Below are positions 55,625-64,000 of a stretch of 64,000 nt of DNA, one piece after another. The notes beneath the pieces were generated by a model. The model did no database searches, was not told where the DNA came from, and saw nothing but the letters and a program-made list of their open reading frames with translations. The position numbers and the translations under genes are program-made. Every line of letters starts with the position of its first letter. The stretch's first letter is position 1. The stretch is taken from the NCBI RefSeq assembly GCF_030908465.1, contig NZ_CP133078.1, forward strand, positions 1,922,001 through 1,986,000. Reading direction: 5' to 3'. This DNA comes from Anaerotignum sp. MB30-C6 (GTDB lineage Bacteria > Bacillota > Clostridia > Lachnospirales > Anaerotignaceae).

Positions 55625-55978
55625 TTACAGTTTTGCTTTTGCTGTATTAACCAATGTTGTAAATGCAGCAGGATCGGAAACAGCCAAGTCAGCCAACATC
55701 TTTCTATTGATGTTAACATCAGCCAGTCTCAAACCGTGGATCAGCTTGCTGTAAGAAATTGCGTTCATTCTTGCAGCTGCATTGATTCTTGTGATCCAGA
55801 GGCTTCTGTATTCTCTCTTTGTCTGCTTTCTACCAGAGAATGCGAATGCCATAGCTTTCATTACAGACTGCTTTGCAACTCTGTACTGTTTGCTTCTAGC
55901 ACCACGGTAGCCTCTAGCCAGCTTTAATACTTTTTTATGTTTTTTTCTCGCGTTTAACGCGCCTTTCACTCTTGCCAT
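55625..55978 (-). CDS. rplT: 50S ribosomal protein L20
   Basis: A 117-residue, highly basic 23S rRNA-binding protein, with the invariant start [21 protein letters not shown] and the later [28 protein letters not shown]-type text, needed for early 50S assembly. Family length is 115-120. It is the last gene of infC-rpmI-rplT. In Firmicutes L20 can bind its own leader and lower operon expression. Confidence 0.98.
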   Translation of the reverse strand: MARVKGALNARKKHKKVLKLARGYRGARSKQYRVAKQSVMKAMAFAFSGRKQTKREYRSLWITRINAAARMNAISYSKLIHGLRLADVNINRKMLADLAVSDPAAFTTLVNTAKAKL

Positions 55979-56009
55979 GGTAAAGTCCTCCTAAAAAATA
56001 TACTCAAAA

Positions 56010-56210
56010 TTATGCGTATGGTAACAATCTCTTTTTAATACTGTTCAATACAGTTTTGTCAACTGTTGTAGCATGTCTCAAGTTTCTTTTTCTCTTTCTG
56101 GACTTTTTGCCAAGAATATGCTGTGTATTAGATTTCTGTCTTTTCAACTGACCTGTGCCAGTGATTTTAAATCTTTTCGCTGCTGCTTTTTTTGTTTTTA
56201 ACTTAGGCAT
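56010..56210 (-). CDS. rpmI: 50S ribosomal protein L35
   Basis: A 66-residue basic ribosomal protein. [18 protein letters not shown] and the C-terminal KRLLPYA are typical. It lies between infC and rplT with short gaps, the standard order. Confidence 0.98.
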   Translation of the reverse strand: MPKLKTKKAAAKRFKITGTGQLKRQKSNTQHILGKKSRKRKRNLRHATTVDKTVLNSIKKRLLPYA

Positions 56211-56282
56211 AATGTTAATCCTCCTAAAATAATCCTGCAGGTTACCCTGCTTGTGTCTTATTGCTTTCTTCCTTCCTGCGGA

Positions 56283-56789
56283 TCAGCTCTTGGGTGCCAG
56301 GAACATAACTAAGCTCCTACCTTCCATCTTGGGCTCTTTTTCAACCACGCCCAACTCTGCTGTTTCTTTTGCAAAGTTTTCCAGAATGACCATGCCCGCT
56401 TTGGAATGACCAATTTCACGTCCTCTAAAACGAATGCTAACCTTTACCTTATCCCCGTCCTTCAGGAATTCGTTTGCCTTTTTCACTTTTACCTGAATGT
56501 CGTGAGTGTCGATACCGGGAGACAAACGAAGTTCTTTAACATCTACGGTCTTTTGTTTCTTTCTGGCTTCTTTTTCTTTCTTAGCCTGATCGAATTTATA
56601 CTTCCCATAGTCCATGATACGACAAACCGGAGGCTTAGCAGTAGGTGCAATCTTAACTAGATCCAACCTTCTTTCATCTGCTAATTTTTGGGCGTCTCTA
56701 GAAGAAACGATTCCCAACTGTTCTCCATTTTCATCAATCAATCTAATTTCCTTGTCTCTGATTTGCTCGTTGATCATTAAATCTGTAAT
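56283..56789 (-). CDS. infC: Translation initiation factor IF-3
   Basis: A 168-residue factor that dissociates ribosomes and proofreads the start codon. Both domains are present: N-terminal INEQIRDKEIRLIDENGEQLG and C-terminal KVKVSIRFRGREIGHSKAG. I start at an ATT codon (complement of 56787-56789). GGGAGGTG lies seven bases before it, whereas the ATG four codons later (56777) is too far from that site. An AUU start is the known autoregulatory device of infC: IF-3 itself discriminates against it. Confidence 0.92.
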   Translation of the reverse strand: MTDLMINEQIRDKEIRLIDENGEQLGIVSSRDAQKLADERRLDLVKIAPTAKPPVCRIMDYGKYKFDQAKKEKEARKKQKTVDVKELRLSPGIDTHDIQVKVKKANEFLKDGDKVKVSIRFRGREIGHSKAGMVILENFAKETAELGVVEKEPKMEGRSLVMFLAPKS

Positions 56790-56799
56790 AGCAAAGCAC

Positions 56800-56994
56800 C
56801 TCCCAAATTATTGTACTGTTATTCCGCAAGTGCGCAAAAAAAGCGCCGGAAGAATCCGCCGCACACAGAAAAACAGAGCAAAACCCCTGTTTCACAAAAC
56901 GTGTATTAACCTTATTGGCCCATGCCATAAGGTGAGAAGCGGAACTTCTTCTTTATTACCATAGTAGTATAGCACTTTTTTCAATGTTCGTCAA
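56800..56994 (-). promoter_or_regulatory. infC operon promoter and structured leader
   Basis: A strong sigma-A promoter is visible: TTGACG (56989-56994), a 17-base spacer, and TATACT (56966-56971). The leader that follows (about 150 bases) has several stems, including GAAGAAGTTCCGCTTC-type pairing and GCGC..TTTTTTTGCGC close to a U-run before the infC ribosome site. This fits a Firmicute L20-type attenuating leader; the fold was not computed. Confidence 0.6.
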
Positions 56995-57017
56995 CATATT
57001 TTAACAAATTATTATAC

Positions 57018-57049
57018 TTGGGGGCACAGAAGCAATTCTATGCCCCCAA
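57018..57049 (-). terminator. Terminator of thrS
   Basis: A 9-bp perfect stem (TTGGGGGCA / TGCCCCCAA), extended by AGAA / TTCT, just beyond the thrS stop. The U-run is weak on the minus strand. Confidence 0.55.
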
Positions 57050-57055
57050 AAAATC

Positions 57056-58963
57056 TTAATCTATGCTTCTTGAAGTGATTTCTTCTTTCAATCTAGCGAT
57101 GACATTTGTCAAATCAACCTGACCCTCGTCTCCATTCTTTCTAGAACGCAAGGACACCTTGTTTGCTTCAACGTCCTTTTCACCAACTACGATGATATAA
57201 GGCACTCTTTCATTTCTTGCTTCTCTAATCTTATAACCAATTTTCTCTGCACGGTAGTCCACTTCAACACGGATGCCTACTGCATCCAAAGAGTCAGACA
57301 CCTGTTTTGCATAATCGGCAAATTTTTCAGAAATCGGCAATACCTTAACCTGAACAGGTGACAACCATGTAGGGAACTGGCCTGCAAAATGCTCAATCAA
57401 GATACCAATGAAACGTTCGATGGAGCCGAAAGCTACACGGTGAATCATAACAGGGCGTTTTTTGCTACCATCTGCTGCTGTGTATTCTAATTCAAAACGC
57501 TCAGGCATCTGCATATCCAGCTGAATTGTACCACACTGCCATGTTCTGCCGATGGAATCTTCCAAATGGAAGTCAATTTTAGGGCCGTAGAATGCACCAT
57601 CACCTTCATTTACAATATACTGAATTCCATTTTCGTCCAAAGCGTCCTTTAAGCCCTTTGTAGCAATTTCCCAAGCTTCGTCGGATCCCATGCTATCTTC
57701 GGGCCTTGTGGAGAGCTCGATGTTATATTTAAAACCAAAAAGCTTATACACACTGTCAATTAAACGGATAACACCGCTGATTTCATCTTTAATCTGTTCT
57801 TCTGTCATGAAGATATGGGCATCATCCTGATTGAAGCAACGAACACGCATCAAACCATGGAGCGCACCGGATTTTTCATGTCTATGGACCAAACCAATTT
57901 CACCAACACGCATAGGCAAATCTCTGTAAGAGTGCATATCCTGCTTATAAACCAACATACCGCCAGGGCAGTTCATAGGTTTAATGGCAAAGTCCATTTC
58001 ATCGATAATTGTGGTATACATATTATCTTTATAGTGATCCCAGTGACCACTTCTTTCCCAAAGCTGTCTGTTCATAATGATTGGTGTGGAAACTTCAACA
58101 TAGCCTGCTTCCTTATGAATCTGTCTCCAGTAGTCTAACAATGTGTTTTTCAAAACCATACCCTTTGGCAAGAAGAATGGGAAACCAGGGCCTTCATCCA
58201 GCATAGCAAACAGCTTTAACTCTTTGCCCAATTTTCTATGATCACGTTTTTTTGCTTCCTCCATCATTGTCAAATATGCTTCTAACTCGGACGCTTTCGG
58301 ATAGCAAGTTCCATAAATACGAGAAAGCATTTTATTTTTCTCGCTGCCTCTCCAGTATGCACCTGCAACAGAAGTCAATTTGATTGCTTTTACGTACTTT
58401 GTGCTCATCAAGTGAGGGCCAGCACATAAATCTGCAAAGTCACCTTGTTTATAGAAAGAAATAATTGCATCTTCAGGCAAATCCTGAATCAATTCAACTT
58501 TATAAGGCTCATTTCTTTCTTCCATATATTGAATTGCTTCTTCACGAGGCAATTCGAAGCGTTCGATTGCCAAGTCAGCCTTCACAATCTTCTTCATTTC
58601 CCCTTCAATTGCTTCCAGTTCTTCAGGAGTAAAGGCTTTTTCACGATCAAAGTCGTAGTAAAAACCATCCGCAATTGCAGGTCCAATGGCTAATTTTGTT
58701 TCAGGATAGAGATTTTTTACTGCTTGAGCCAAAATATGAGAAGTTGTATGACGGAATGCCATTTTACCAGCTTCATCATTAAAAGTACAAATGCTTACTT
58801 CCGCATCTTTTTCTACAACAAAACGCAAATCTTTTACTTCTCCATTAACAATACCTGCACAAGCATTTCTTGCCAAGCCTTCGCTAATAGATTTTGCAAT
58901 ATCCAACACAGATACAGCCTGTTCAAATTCTTTAACAACGCCATCTTTCAATGTAATTTTCAT
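57056..58963 (-). CDS. thrS: Threonyl-tRNA synthetase
   Basis: A 635-residue class II synthetase. Order: TGS domain (about 1-60), the editing domain with HTTSHILAQAV (about 72-82) and a Cys in DLCAGPHL, then the catalytic core with FFLPKGM, RHEKSGALHGLMRVRCFNQDDAHIF and the final arginine of motif 3 (MIHRVAFGSIERFIGIL), and an anticodon-binding domain (about 535-635). Complete. The start follows AAAAGGAGATATAATT. A T-box leader controls it. Confidence 0.97.
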   Translation of the reverse strand: MKITLKDGVVKEFEQAVSVLDIAKSISEGLARNACAGIVNGEVKDLRFVVEKDAEVSICTFNDEAGKMAFRHTTSHILAQAVKNLYPETKLAIGPAIADGFYYDFDREKAFTPEELEAIEGEMKKIVKADLAIERFELPREEAIQYMEERNEPYKVELIQDLPEDAIISFYKQGDFADLCAGPHLMSTKYVKAIKLTSVAGAYWRGSEKNKMLSRIYGTCYPKASELEAYLTMMEEAKKRDHRKLGKELKLFAMLDEGPGFPFFLPKGMVLKNTLLDYWRQIHKEAGYVEVSTPIIMNRQLWERSGHWDHYKDNMYTTIIDEMDFAIKPMNCPGGMLVYKQDMHSYRDLPMRVGEIGLVHRHEKSGALHGLMRVRCFNQDDAHIFMTEEQIKDEISGVIRLIDSVYKLFGFKYNIELSTRPEDSMGSDEAWEIATKGLKDALDENGIQYIVNEGDGAFYGPKIDFHLEDSIGRTWQCGTIQLDMQMPERFELEYTAADGSKKRPVMIHRVAFGSIERFIGILIEHFAGQFPTWLSPVQVKVLPISEKFADYAKQVSDSLDAVGIRVEVDYRAEKIGYKIREARNERVPYIIVVGEKDVEANKVSLRSRKNGDEGQVDLTNVIARLKEEITSRSID

Positions 58964-59016
58964 AATTATATCTCCTTTTCGAAATTTACAAGCTTCATTG
59001 GAAAGCAGATTGCAAT

Positions 59017-59279
59017 AAAAAAACTCTCATCCACTTTCCTTTCGGAAAGGGACGAGAGTAACGATCTCCCGCGGTTCCACCCTTTTTGTTTAAAACCACT
59101 CATTTAGGACTGTAACGTAGTCAACGGGCTTTATTAGAGCCACTCCGAGGTGGTATTCGTACACTTTCTTAACGCAGGACATTTCCACCCTCGATTTTTC
59201 ATCGGATGTCCCTCTCTGGCCGTTTTGAAAGGACTACTGTCCTCATCTTCGCATTTTCATCTTCTTTTGAAACAATTAT
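59017..59279 (-). ncRNA. T-box leader of thrS (tRNA-Thr sensor)
   Basis: The T-box sequence AGGGTGGAACCGCGGG (complement of 59068-59083) precedes a terminator formed by ACTCTCGTCC and GGATGAGAGT with a U-run (59017-59060). Upstream stem-I sequence contains AATACCACCTCGGAG, where ACC (59152-59154) is a fitting threonine specifier. A sigma-A promoter, TTGACA-N16-TATAAT, lies at 59280-59307. Gene and specifier agree. Confidence 0.92.
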
Positions 59280-59331
59280 ATTATAGCACCAAAAACAATT
59301 CTGTCAACACTTTTTGCGAAAATTCCACATC

Positions 59332-60249
59332 TCAAAACCATTTGTTCTTTTTGAAAAAGAAGATTCCTGCAGCGATAAAAATTACGGAAACAAAACTTAC
59401 AAAAAGGTAGCCATGCTCCCACCCATACTCAGGCATATTAAAATTCATGCCATACCACCCAGCAATTAAGGTTAGGGGGAGGAAAATCGTAGTTACTACG
59501 GTAAAAACCTTCATGGTTTTATTTAAGTTTATGTCTACTTCAGCCTCATAAGACTCTCTAAGCTGGGTAACGGAATCCCGAAGGTTTAATACGCTTTGAA
59601 ATCTTCGTTCTGTTCTTCGGTCTAACATTTTAAAAGAACGTAATGTTTTGCCATCAAAAATACCATTTTCATTCTCGCCCAAAACATCAAGTACATTCAA
59701 AAACTGTTCATAATATCTTTTTAGAATCATTAATCGCTTTCTTAGGTTAATAATTTCACCAACACAATTATGGCTTTGGGTTGTAATCAAAAGCTGCTCC
59801 AAATCCATAATTTCTTTTTCAATGGTATCAAAAATTTCATAATCTCCCTTGGTTTGGGCCTCAAAAAATAAATAAATGATGCGATTTAAGGAAACCCTCT
59901 CGCCTAAATTCTTGGCACACTCCTCCAACAATTCCATGACTCTCTGTTTTTGGGAAGTAAAAAAGAAAGCTCGCCCTTTTTCCAAGTAAATGATAACACT
60001 ACCATGACTTATCATAATATTATGGAAATCTGGCATTTCCAAACTAATACAATCGAAACTCTCAAAAGAGTCGTATTTTGCATATCCAAAACGTCTGGCT
60101 TCTTCCAAAATTGTCATGGAAATCTCCCATGCTGTTGCACGCTTTTCCATTTCGTCGTAGGAGGATACAGATAAAAACTCTATATCTCCCTGGCTTTTCT
60201 CCAAGAACTGGGTAGTTTTATAAGCCCCTTGGCCAATTGTCATAAACAA
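59332..60249 (-). CDS. CorA-like divalent metal ion transporter
   Basis: A membrane channel of the CorA family, about 305 residues. A long helical cytoplasmic domain is followed by two C-terminal membrane segments; the first ends in the diagnostic GWYGMNF, then NMPEYGWEHGYLF, and the protein ends FFFKKNKWF. The start is uncertain: a GGGGGTG ribosome site suits a TTG at 60249 (nine bases), an ATG at 60243 is 15 bases away, and the longest frame to 60303 runs into the palindrome at 60273-60305. Transports magnesium or other divalent ions. Confidence 0.88.
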   Translation of the reverse strand: MFMTIGQGAYKTTQFLEKSQGDIEFLSVSSYDEMEKRATAWEISMTILEEARRFGYAKYDSFESFDCISLEMPDFHNIMISHGSVIIYLEKGRAFFFTSQKQRVMELLEECAKNLGERVSLNRIIYLFFEAQTKGDYEIFDTIEKEIMDLEQLLITTQSHNCVGEIINLRKRLMILKRYYEQFLNVLDVLGENENGIFDGKTLRSFKMLDRRTERRFQSVLNLRDSVTQLRESYEAEVDINLNKTMKVFTVVTTIFLPLTLIAGWYGMNFNMPEYGWEHGYLFVSFVSVIFIAAGIFFFKKNKWF

Positions 60250-60272
60250 AGCAAACTGCACCCCCAAAATAC

Positions 60273-60305
60273 AATTGTTCAATGTATTACTATGGTTGAA
60301 CAATT
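60273..60305. promoter_or_regulatory. Inverted repeat before the CorA-like gene
   Basis: A perfect 10-bp repeat, AATTGTTCAA / TTGAACAATT, separated by 13 bases, 24 bases upstream of the proposed start. It may be an operator or the end of the YbjQ transcript. It lacks a U-run. Confidence 0.4.
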
Positions 60306-60319
60306 CTATAAAAATAACT

Positions 60320-60631
60320 CTATTTAAACTTCACCGCTGTACCATAGGCCATTACCTCGGCCGCTCCTGGAGTCACAGAGCTGGTTGTAAAGCGAACATT
60401 CACCACTGCATCTGCTCCCAAAGCTTTTGCCATTTCTATCATGCGTTCCGTAGCAACATTACGAGCTTCCGTCATCATCTCTGTATATCCGCTAAGCTCT
60501 CCACCAACGAGGCCCTTTAACCCTGCTCCAATGTCTTTGCCAATATGCTTTGATTGAATGGTAGCACCCTGCACCAGTCCAAGCATCTGCAACTCCTTAC
60601 CAGTAATGTAGTCTGTGTTTACTAAAATCAT
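60320..60631 (-). CDS. YbjQ/UPF0145 family protein
   Basis: A 103-residue protein of the heavy-metal-binding-domain-like UPF0145 family. ILVNTDYITGKELQMLGLVQGATI, GGELSGYTEMMTEAR and GADAVVNVRF are typical; length fits. I start at MILVNTD because AGGAGGTATCGT precedes that ATG; the longer frame to 60673 lacks a site. The biochemical role of the family is unknown. Confidence 0.9.
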   Translation of the reverse strand: MILVNTDYITGKELQMLGLVQGATIQSKHIGKDIGAGLKGLVGGELSGYTEMMTEARNVATERMIEMAKALGADAVVNVRFTTSSVTPGAAEVMAYGTAVKFK

Positions 60632-60715
60632 ACGATACCTCCTACTATTTTCCATCAATCTTACTACGTCCAACTTACTATGCCCATGGCATAAACAAAT
60701 AGCCTACCCTTTTTC

Positions 60716-61501
60716 TTAATATAAATTAGTGTCACTATTGTCCAAAATACACACCTGGTTTTTTCCCTGCTTCTTCGCCACATATAAGGCTTTATCAGCT
60801 TTGGGATAAATTTTTTCAAAAGTATCACCTTGCGAAGAAAAAACAACGCCAACACTAATGGTACAAATCCTCATATATTCGCCTTCATAGGATATTTTCT
60901 CAATTTCCTTGCAAACTTTCCTAGCTTTATTTATAATGCCCTCTTTTCCATTTCCGTAAACCATCGCAACAAACTCGTCACCACCCAAACGCCCCGTTAG
61001 ATTCGGTGCAGTGATGAAACCCTCCAAAACAGAAGCAACCCTACATAATAACTTATCTCCAGTTTGGTGACCATATCTATCGTTGATAACTTTAAATCCA
61101 TCCAAATCCATCATAAATAAAGCACAGAATTGTGACTCATCCAGATTTTTTAGTATTTCGTTTGCCTTATGTTCAAATGTAATACGGTTATATAAATCTG
61201 TCAATCCATCTCTTTCTGACTTGTGCTTAAACTCGAGGGTTTTTTTCTGCTCCTCCGTGGCATTTTTTATGTAAGCGAAGGCAACGTGGTGGCCATTGGT
61301 TGGAAATTTCAACAAATGAATCACAATATACACCCAAACCTCTTCATGGGTTTCAGGGAGCAACATCTTATAGAAATCCCTAACTTCTTCAATCCCCTCT
61401 CTTTGAATTCGTAGCAACTCTTCAGCGGTTAAATAGCTTGATTGCTTTTTCCCGAAATTCAGGGTGAATGTAGCTACATATGTTTTCAATGAGCATTTCA
61501 T
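60716..61501 (-). CDS. GGDEF (diguanylate cyclase) half of a split sensor
   Basis: A 261-codon frame ending in a complete GGDEF domain (about 95-255): DGLTDLYNRITFE, then RYGHQTGDKLL and GRLGGDEFVAMVYG, with all active-site letters intact and no RxxD inhibitory site just before it. From about residue 23 (LTAEELLRIQREG) it carries the end of a PAS-like domain whose first half lies in the other frame. The proposed ATG at 61501 has no ribosome site and lies within the upstream gene, so it is probably not a true start; the protein is likely the C-terminal part of the 61422-62999 gene after a +1 frame change. Confidence 0.85.
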   Translation of the reverse strand: MKCSLKTYVATFTLNFGKKQSSYLTAEELLRIQREGIEEVRDFYKMLLPETHEEVWVYIVIHLLKFPTNGHHVAFAYIKNATEEQKKTLEFKHKSERDGLTDLYNRITFEHKANEILKNLDESQFCALFMMDLDGFKVINDRYGHQTGDKLLCRVASVLEGFITAPNLTGRLGGDEFVAMVYGNGKEGIINKARKVCKEIEKISYEGEYMRICTISVGVVFSSQGDTFEKIYPKADKALYVAKKQGKNQVCILDNSDTNLY

Positions 61502-62999
61502 CGGTACTTAAGCTTAAACTGGAACCAGATTTGGTTTCCTGTCCGTTTTGGAAATAAGAGATCACCTTCCCTTCTTGCAGGTCAAGGGAGAAACCAAAAA
61601 TAGCCTCACTTAACATTGCTTGAAAGATTTGCTCTTCTTGAATGTACTGGGCTTCCACTCTCTTTTTTTCCGTAATATCTTCCACAACGCCAATTAGCAG
61701 CTTTTCGCCAAACTTTGTTACGTAAGAAGCAGAAAAGCGTATCCATCGATTGCTTTTTAACTCCAGTTCACAGTCACGTTCTTCATCATTTTGACCAAAA
61801 GCTCTGATAAAGTCCTTTAGAACCACACAACTTTCAATCTTTAACTTAGAAAATATCACCTTCGCAACTTTATCGTGGGACATTCTAGGTGCTAGCCCCA
61901 ACAGCTCATTGGTTCCTTTGCTAAGGCTAATAATCCGATCGGACAAAATATCATACTCTAACATATAACACTTGGTATGTTTCATTGCAATTTCATATCT
62001 TTTATTGCTTTTCACAGCCAAATAATGGGCCTCTTCTAAGTGTTTTGTATTTTTCTTACTCCAAGCTAATGCTACAAGATAAAACCCAATATAGATAGCA
62101 ATGATTTTTAAGGTTAGCTCAACTGCATAAAACTTCAGTTCTTCAGACCTATCCTTTATTACCTGCTCTGGAACAATCGACAATATATACCAATCCTCAA
62201 AGGCAATGGGTGCATAATATACCTTACGAGCCTTTCCCTGAAATTTGTACTCAAGATAACCAGGTTCGCCATTTTTAATGCGTTTTTCAAACTCTTCCAA
62301 AGTTGTAGACACATCCACTGCATTTCCCTTTAAAAAGTTAATAACATTATGTTTTAGCGATACCATATTAGGGTGTTCAGACCATGTAATAACATCCCCA
62401 TTCCTCTGGAAAATATAGGAATACCCCTGCCCATTAAAGCCCGAGAAAGATAATATTTTTTCCAGATCCTTAAACTCCACAGTACCACAAATTGCTGCAA
62501 TAATCTGCCCGTCCCGAACCAACGGTCGATAAATTGATATTGCCCTTTCGCCTGTAAGGCTGGAAGTGAAAATTCCTGTAATACCAGATTTCCCCTGCAA
62601 AGTTTCTTGTGCACCCTTATAGACAGAAGGAGAACTTTCAAACCCCGCGCTGCTAAATACCCAGCCATCGGAAGTGATGACCGAAATTCTAGTAACACTT
62701 GTACGATCGGCGACCATCTCTAAAAAAGGTTCTAAATTTTTGTCTATTTTTATATCTGTGCTCCCCAAGTAAATGGCCAACGATTCTACTCCCTCAACAC
62801 ATTTCCCCATCTCTATTTCTATTTGAGCCGCTGCCTGCTCCGTAAGTTCTTTTAGGCGTACTCCAATCTGTTTATCAACTTCCGTCTTCATTTTTGCATT
62901 AAAAGTAAGTAAAAAAGCGATACCAATGAGAACGAGCAGACTGATCATTGCAGCCATCTTCCTCGTGGTTAAGTTCAAAATATCTTTTTCTTTTTTCAT
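61422..62999 (-). CDS. Cache-PAS sensor half of a split diguanylate cyclase
   Basis: A 525-residue product. It has an N-terminal membrane segment (about 12-32), an extracytoplasmic dCache-type sensor region (about 40-280, with ISIYRPLVRDGQIIAAICGTV), a second membrane segment (about 285-303) and two PAS-like units (about 320-445 and 450 to the end). It stops mid-PAS at ...KLFNR followed by TGA; the GGDEF half follows in the +1 frame. I use the ATG in front of KKEKDIL; the TTG four codons upstream is an alternative. The ribosome site is weak (GGGG). The sensed ligand is unknown. Confidence 0.85.
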   Translation of the reverse strand: MKKEKDILNLTTRKMAAMISLLVLIGIAFLLTFNAKMKTEVDKQIGVRLKELTEQAAAQIEIEMGKCVEGVESLAIYLGSTDIKIDKNLEPFLEMVADRTSVTRISVITSDGWVFSSAGFESSPSVYKGAQETLQGKSGITGIFTSSLTGERAISIYRPLVRDGQIIAAICGTVEFKDLEKILSFSGFNGQGYSYIFQRNGDVITWSEHPNMVSLKHNVINFLKGNAVDVSTTLEEFEKRIKNGEPGYLEYKFQGKARKVYYAPIAFEDWYILSIVPEQVIKDRSEELKFYAVELTLKIIAIYIGFYLVALAWSKKNTKHLEEAHYLAVKSNKRYEIAMKHTKCYMLEYDILSDRIISLSKGTNELLGLAPRMSHDKVAKVIFSKLKIESCVVLKDFIRAFGQNDEERDCELELKSNRWIRFSASYVTKFGEKLLIGVVEDITEKKRVEAQYIQEEQIFQAMLSEAIFGFSLDLQEGKVISYFQNGQETKSGSSLSLSTDEMLIENICSYIHPEFREKAIKLFNR

Positions 63000-63290
63000 G
63001 GAAAACCCCAATCATACAATATAAGGCCAGTGTTTTAAAAAACCAAATTTGTTCTTTTACTTCTTTAACACCTTTTTAAACAAAGATAACTTTGGTGATC
63101 CTCACATTTTTTATGCTAAGCGGACGAAAAATAATATGTACTGTTATGAATGCTTTTTATGAACTCTTGATGCAAATGGCAATAAAACCTTTGTTAATTT
63201 CCTCACTATATCCTCATTATAACATAAGCTTTCTTATTCTAATAGATAAAAAAAACTAATCCTTCTTATTTTCCATTTTTAGAAAAAAAA

Positions 63291-63320
63291 CCCATCAACT
63301 GAAATTCTCCAGTCGATGGG
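63291..63320 (-). terminator. Terminator after the amino acid ABC ATPase gene
   Basis: Stem CCCATCAACTG / CAGTCGATGGG, one mismatch, followed on the minus strand by TTTTTTTTC. It lies 60 bases beyond the ATPase stop. The remaining 63012-63380 interval shows no gene. Confidence 0.75.
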
Positions 63321-63380
63321 CCTTCATTATTTGTTTCATTGTACACCCCCGCCTCAAGGGGCTGGGCTTTATAAGGAAAA

Positions 63381-64000
63381 TTAAAGTACCTTTGCAAGGA
63401 AGGTCTGTAAACGTTCGCTTTTGGGATTTCCAAAAATTTCTTTTGGAGAACCTTCCTCTACTTGTTTCCCATCAGCCATAAACATTACTCTCGTGGCTAC
63501 TTCTTTAGCAAAGCCCATTTCATGGGTTACAACCACCATGGTCATATTATCCTTGGCCAATTGCTTCATAACCTCCAAAACTTCCCCCACCATTTCTGGG
63601 TCCAACGCAGAAGTAGGCTCATCAAAAAGCATAACCTCTGGCTGCATACATAATGCACGTACAATGGCGATACGCTGTTTCTGACCACCAGAAAGCTGAG
63701 ATGGATACGCGTTGGCACGATCTTCTAAGCCTACTCTTCTCAAAAGCTCCATAGCCAAAGCAGTTGCATCTGCTTCGCTTTTTTTCTGAAGCTTCATAGG
63801 CCCAATAATCATATTTTTCAATATTGTCATATGGGGAAACAGATTGAAATGCTGAAAAACCATACCCATACGTTGACGATGGGTATTAATATTTGTTTTT
63901 ACATCAGTAATATCAATACCTTCGAAATAGATATTGCCCCCTGTTGGTATTTCCAATAAGTTTAGGCAACGCAAGAATGTGGACTTACCCGAACCAGAAG
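63381..64000 (-). CDS. Polar amino acid ABC transporter ATPase, 5' end cut by window
   Basis: The visible 205 residues start inside Walker A ([13 protein letters not shown]) and run to a normal stop. [18 protein letters not shown] (Q-loop), [15 protein letters not shown], Walker [16 protein letters not shown] and the switch His in [12 protein letters not shown] identify the GlnQ/ArtM family of polar amino acid importers. About 40 N-terminal residues lie outside the window. The permease and binding protein are presumably further upstream. Confidence 0.92.
   Translation of the reverse strand, partial: SGSGKSTFLRCLNLLEIPTGGNIYFEGIDITDVKTNINTHRQRMGMVFQHFNLFPHMTILKNMIIGPMKLQKKSEADATALAMELLRRVGLEDRANAYPSQLSGGQKQRIAIVRALCMQPEVMLFDEPTSALDPEMVGEVLEVMKQLAKDNMTMVVVTHEMGFAKEVATRVMFMADGKQVEEGSPKEIFGNPKSERLQTFLAKVL

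Noticed and set aside
60243-60303. Longest frame start of the CorA-like gene
   Set aside because: It runs through a perfect inverted repeat and has no ribosome site; the GGGGGTG just downstream suits a later start.
1-64000. CRISPR array, rRNA, tRNA, intact IS or integrase
   Set aside because: No regularly spaced repeats, cloverleaf, rRNA text or transposase/integrase motifs were seen.

Overview
The window looks like a chromosomal segment of a low-GC, endospore-forming anaerobic Firmicute, most likely a Clostridia/Lachnospirales-type fermenter. Evidence: dipicolinate synthase genes (dpaA, dpaB) and a SpoIID-like peptidoglycan protein; two T-box leaders (metY, thrS); infC-rpmI-rplT in Firmicute order with a non-AUG infC start; an agr-type quorum-sensing fragment; and a CoA-transferase whose active-site glutamate falls at residue 324, the number known for the Clostridium propionicum propionate CoA-transferase. 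The species assignment is inference only.

Layout. 1-0.8 kb: end of a LytTR response regulator and agrB. 1.2-2.9 kb: chemoreceptor. 4.3-10.8 kb: a sigma-54-type acyl-CoA operon (two crotonases, a CoA-transferase, a GntP permease) downstream of its likely PAS/AAA+/Fis activator, with a well-matched -24/-12 promoter in between. 12.1-16.6 kb: amidohydrolase, sodium:solute symporter, small membrane partner and TetR regulator. 17.5-21.8 kb: GntR regulator, formamidase-family enzyme and AraC/GyrI regulator, separated by gene-poor, partly decayed DNA. 22.1-32.4 kb: a metal/metallophore uptake locus made of a Nik/Opp-type importer (one permease carries an in-frame stop), an AraC regulator, two exporter-fold ABC half-transporters and a decayed third ATPase. 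Both operons carry a near-identical DtxR/IdeR-like box.

33.2-36 kb: methionine synthesis (metA with acetyl-type signature, metY with a T-box). 36.2-39.5 kb: sporulation-associated genes (SpoIID/peptidoglycan-binding pair, dpaA-dpaB). 40-44.7 kb: sbcCD and a membrane protein. 44.9-49.8 kb: a dehydrogenase, then a nucleoside/sugar salvage module (paired DUF606 transporters, PfkB kinase, flavodoxin-fold reductase, divergent nucleoside phosphorylase). 51-55.5 kb: class III aminotransferase, YkvI-like transporter, XRE-cupin regulator and AEC transporter. 55.6-59.3 kb: infC-rpmI-rplT and thrS with their leaders. 59.3-64 kb: CorA-like channel, YbjQ, a Cache-PAS-GGDEF sensor split by a +1 frame change, and the end of a polar amino acid ABC ATPase.

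Most genes are ordinary. The observations most worth following are the paired metal boxes and shared AraC repeats at 27-28.5 kb, the nonsense codon in the Nik-type permease, the frame-split diguanylate cyclase with a UGA at the junction, the sigma-54 circuit with phased palindromes, and two loci that share a short MENFV-type reading frame in otherwise gene-free DNA. I saw no CRISPR array, rRNA, tRNA or intact transposase.
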